From Alphaproteobacteria bacterium (lineage in GTDB: Bacteria; Pseudomonadota; Alphaproteobacteria; Sneathiellales; Sneathiellaceae), in assembly GCA_006226265.1 (NCBI GenBank), contig SBHH01000157.1, forward strand, positions 1 to 15,890: 15,890 bases of DNA, in the 5' to 3' direction. The notes beneath the pieces are model-generated. The model did not search any database. It was not told the origin of the DNA and saw only the letters and a list, made by a program, of their open reading frames with translations. Shown here in pieces: positions 15,796-15,890 of this stretch (positions are counted from its first letter, which is position 1; the number at the start of each line of letters is the position of its first letter). A program made the position numbers and the translations under genes.

Positions 15796-15890
<95 letters not shown>

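Overview
The window is the S10-spc-alpha ribosomal protein super-operon of a free-living alphaproteobacterium, read entirely on the minus strand (right to left), with the last codons of tuf at its upstream edge and the degP-rarA pair downstream. The lineage call is inference. It rests on adk directly after secY with no rpmJ, no rpsD between rpsK and rpoA, the zinc-free 101-residue form of S14, long Ala/Glu-rich tails on L3 and L17, and the order rplQ - Do protease - rarA. By eye the proteins look like those of Rhodospirillales/Sneathiella-type bacteria, but genus cannot be fixed from this window.

Layout in transcription order. (1) tuf C-terminus (15796-15890), then a compact UUCG-capped terminator-like hairpin. 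(2) S10 block, 15738-10648: rpsJ, rplC, rplD, rplW, rplB, rpsS, rplV, rpsC, rplP, rpmC, rpsQ. (3) spc block, 10609-4409: rplN, rplX, rplE, rpsN, rpsH, rplF, rplR, rpsE, rpmD, rplO, secY, adk. (4) alpha block, 4304-1960: rpsM, rpsK, rpoA, rplQ, preceded by its own near-consensus sigma-70 promoter in the adk-rpsM gap and closed by a strong hairpin terminator. (5) A separate two-gene unit: a periplasmic Do/DegP-family protease (388-1806), with a heat-shock-like promoter candidate, translationally overlapped with rarA (1-391, cut by the window edge).

The operon couples synthesis of 30S and 50S proteins with EF-Tu, the SecY export channel, adenylate kinase and the RNA polymerase alpha subunit. Most genes are spaced by fewer than about 20 nt or overlap, as expected for translational coupling. 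Every gap above about 30 nt was read. The longest gene-free stretch is the 153 nt between rplQ and the protease gene, which holds the terminator and promoter candidates.

The coding content is ordinary and no undescribed gene system is visible. The parts worth a second look are RNA-level: the tuf-rpsJ hairpin, paired hairpins in the rpsM leader and before rpoA, a GAAA-capped hairpin before secY, and the promoter candidates. Three of these hairpins contain G-U pairs that form only in the minus-strand transcript, which fits structure selected at the mRNA level.
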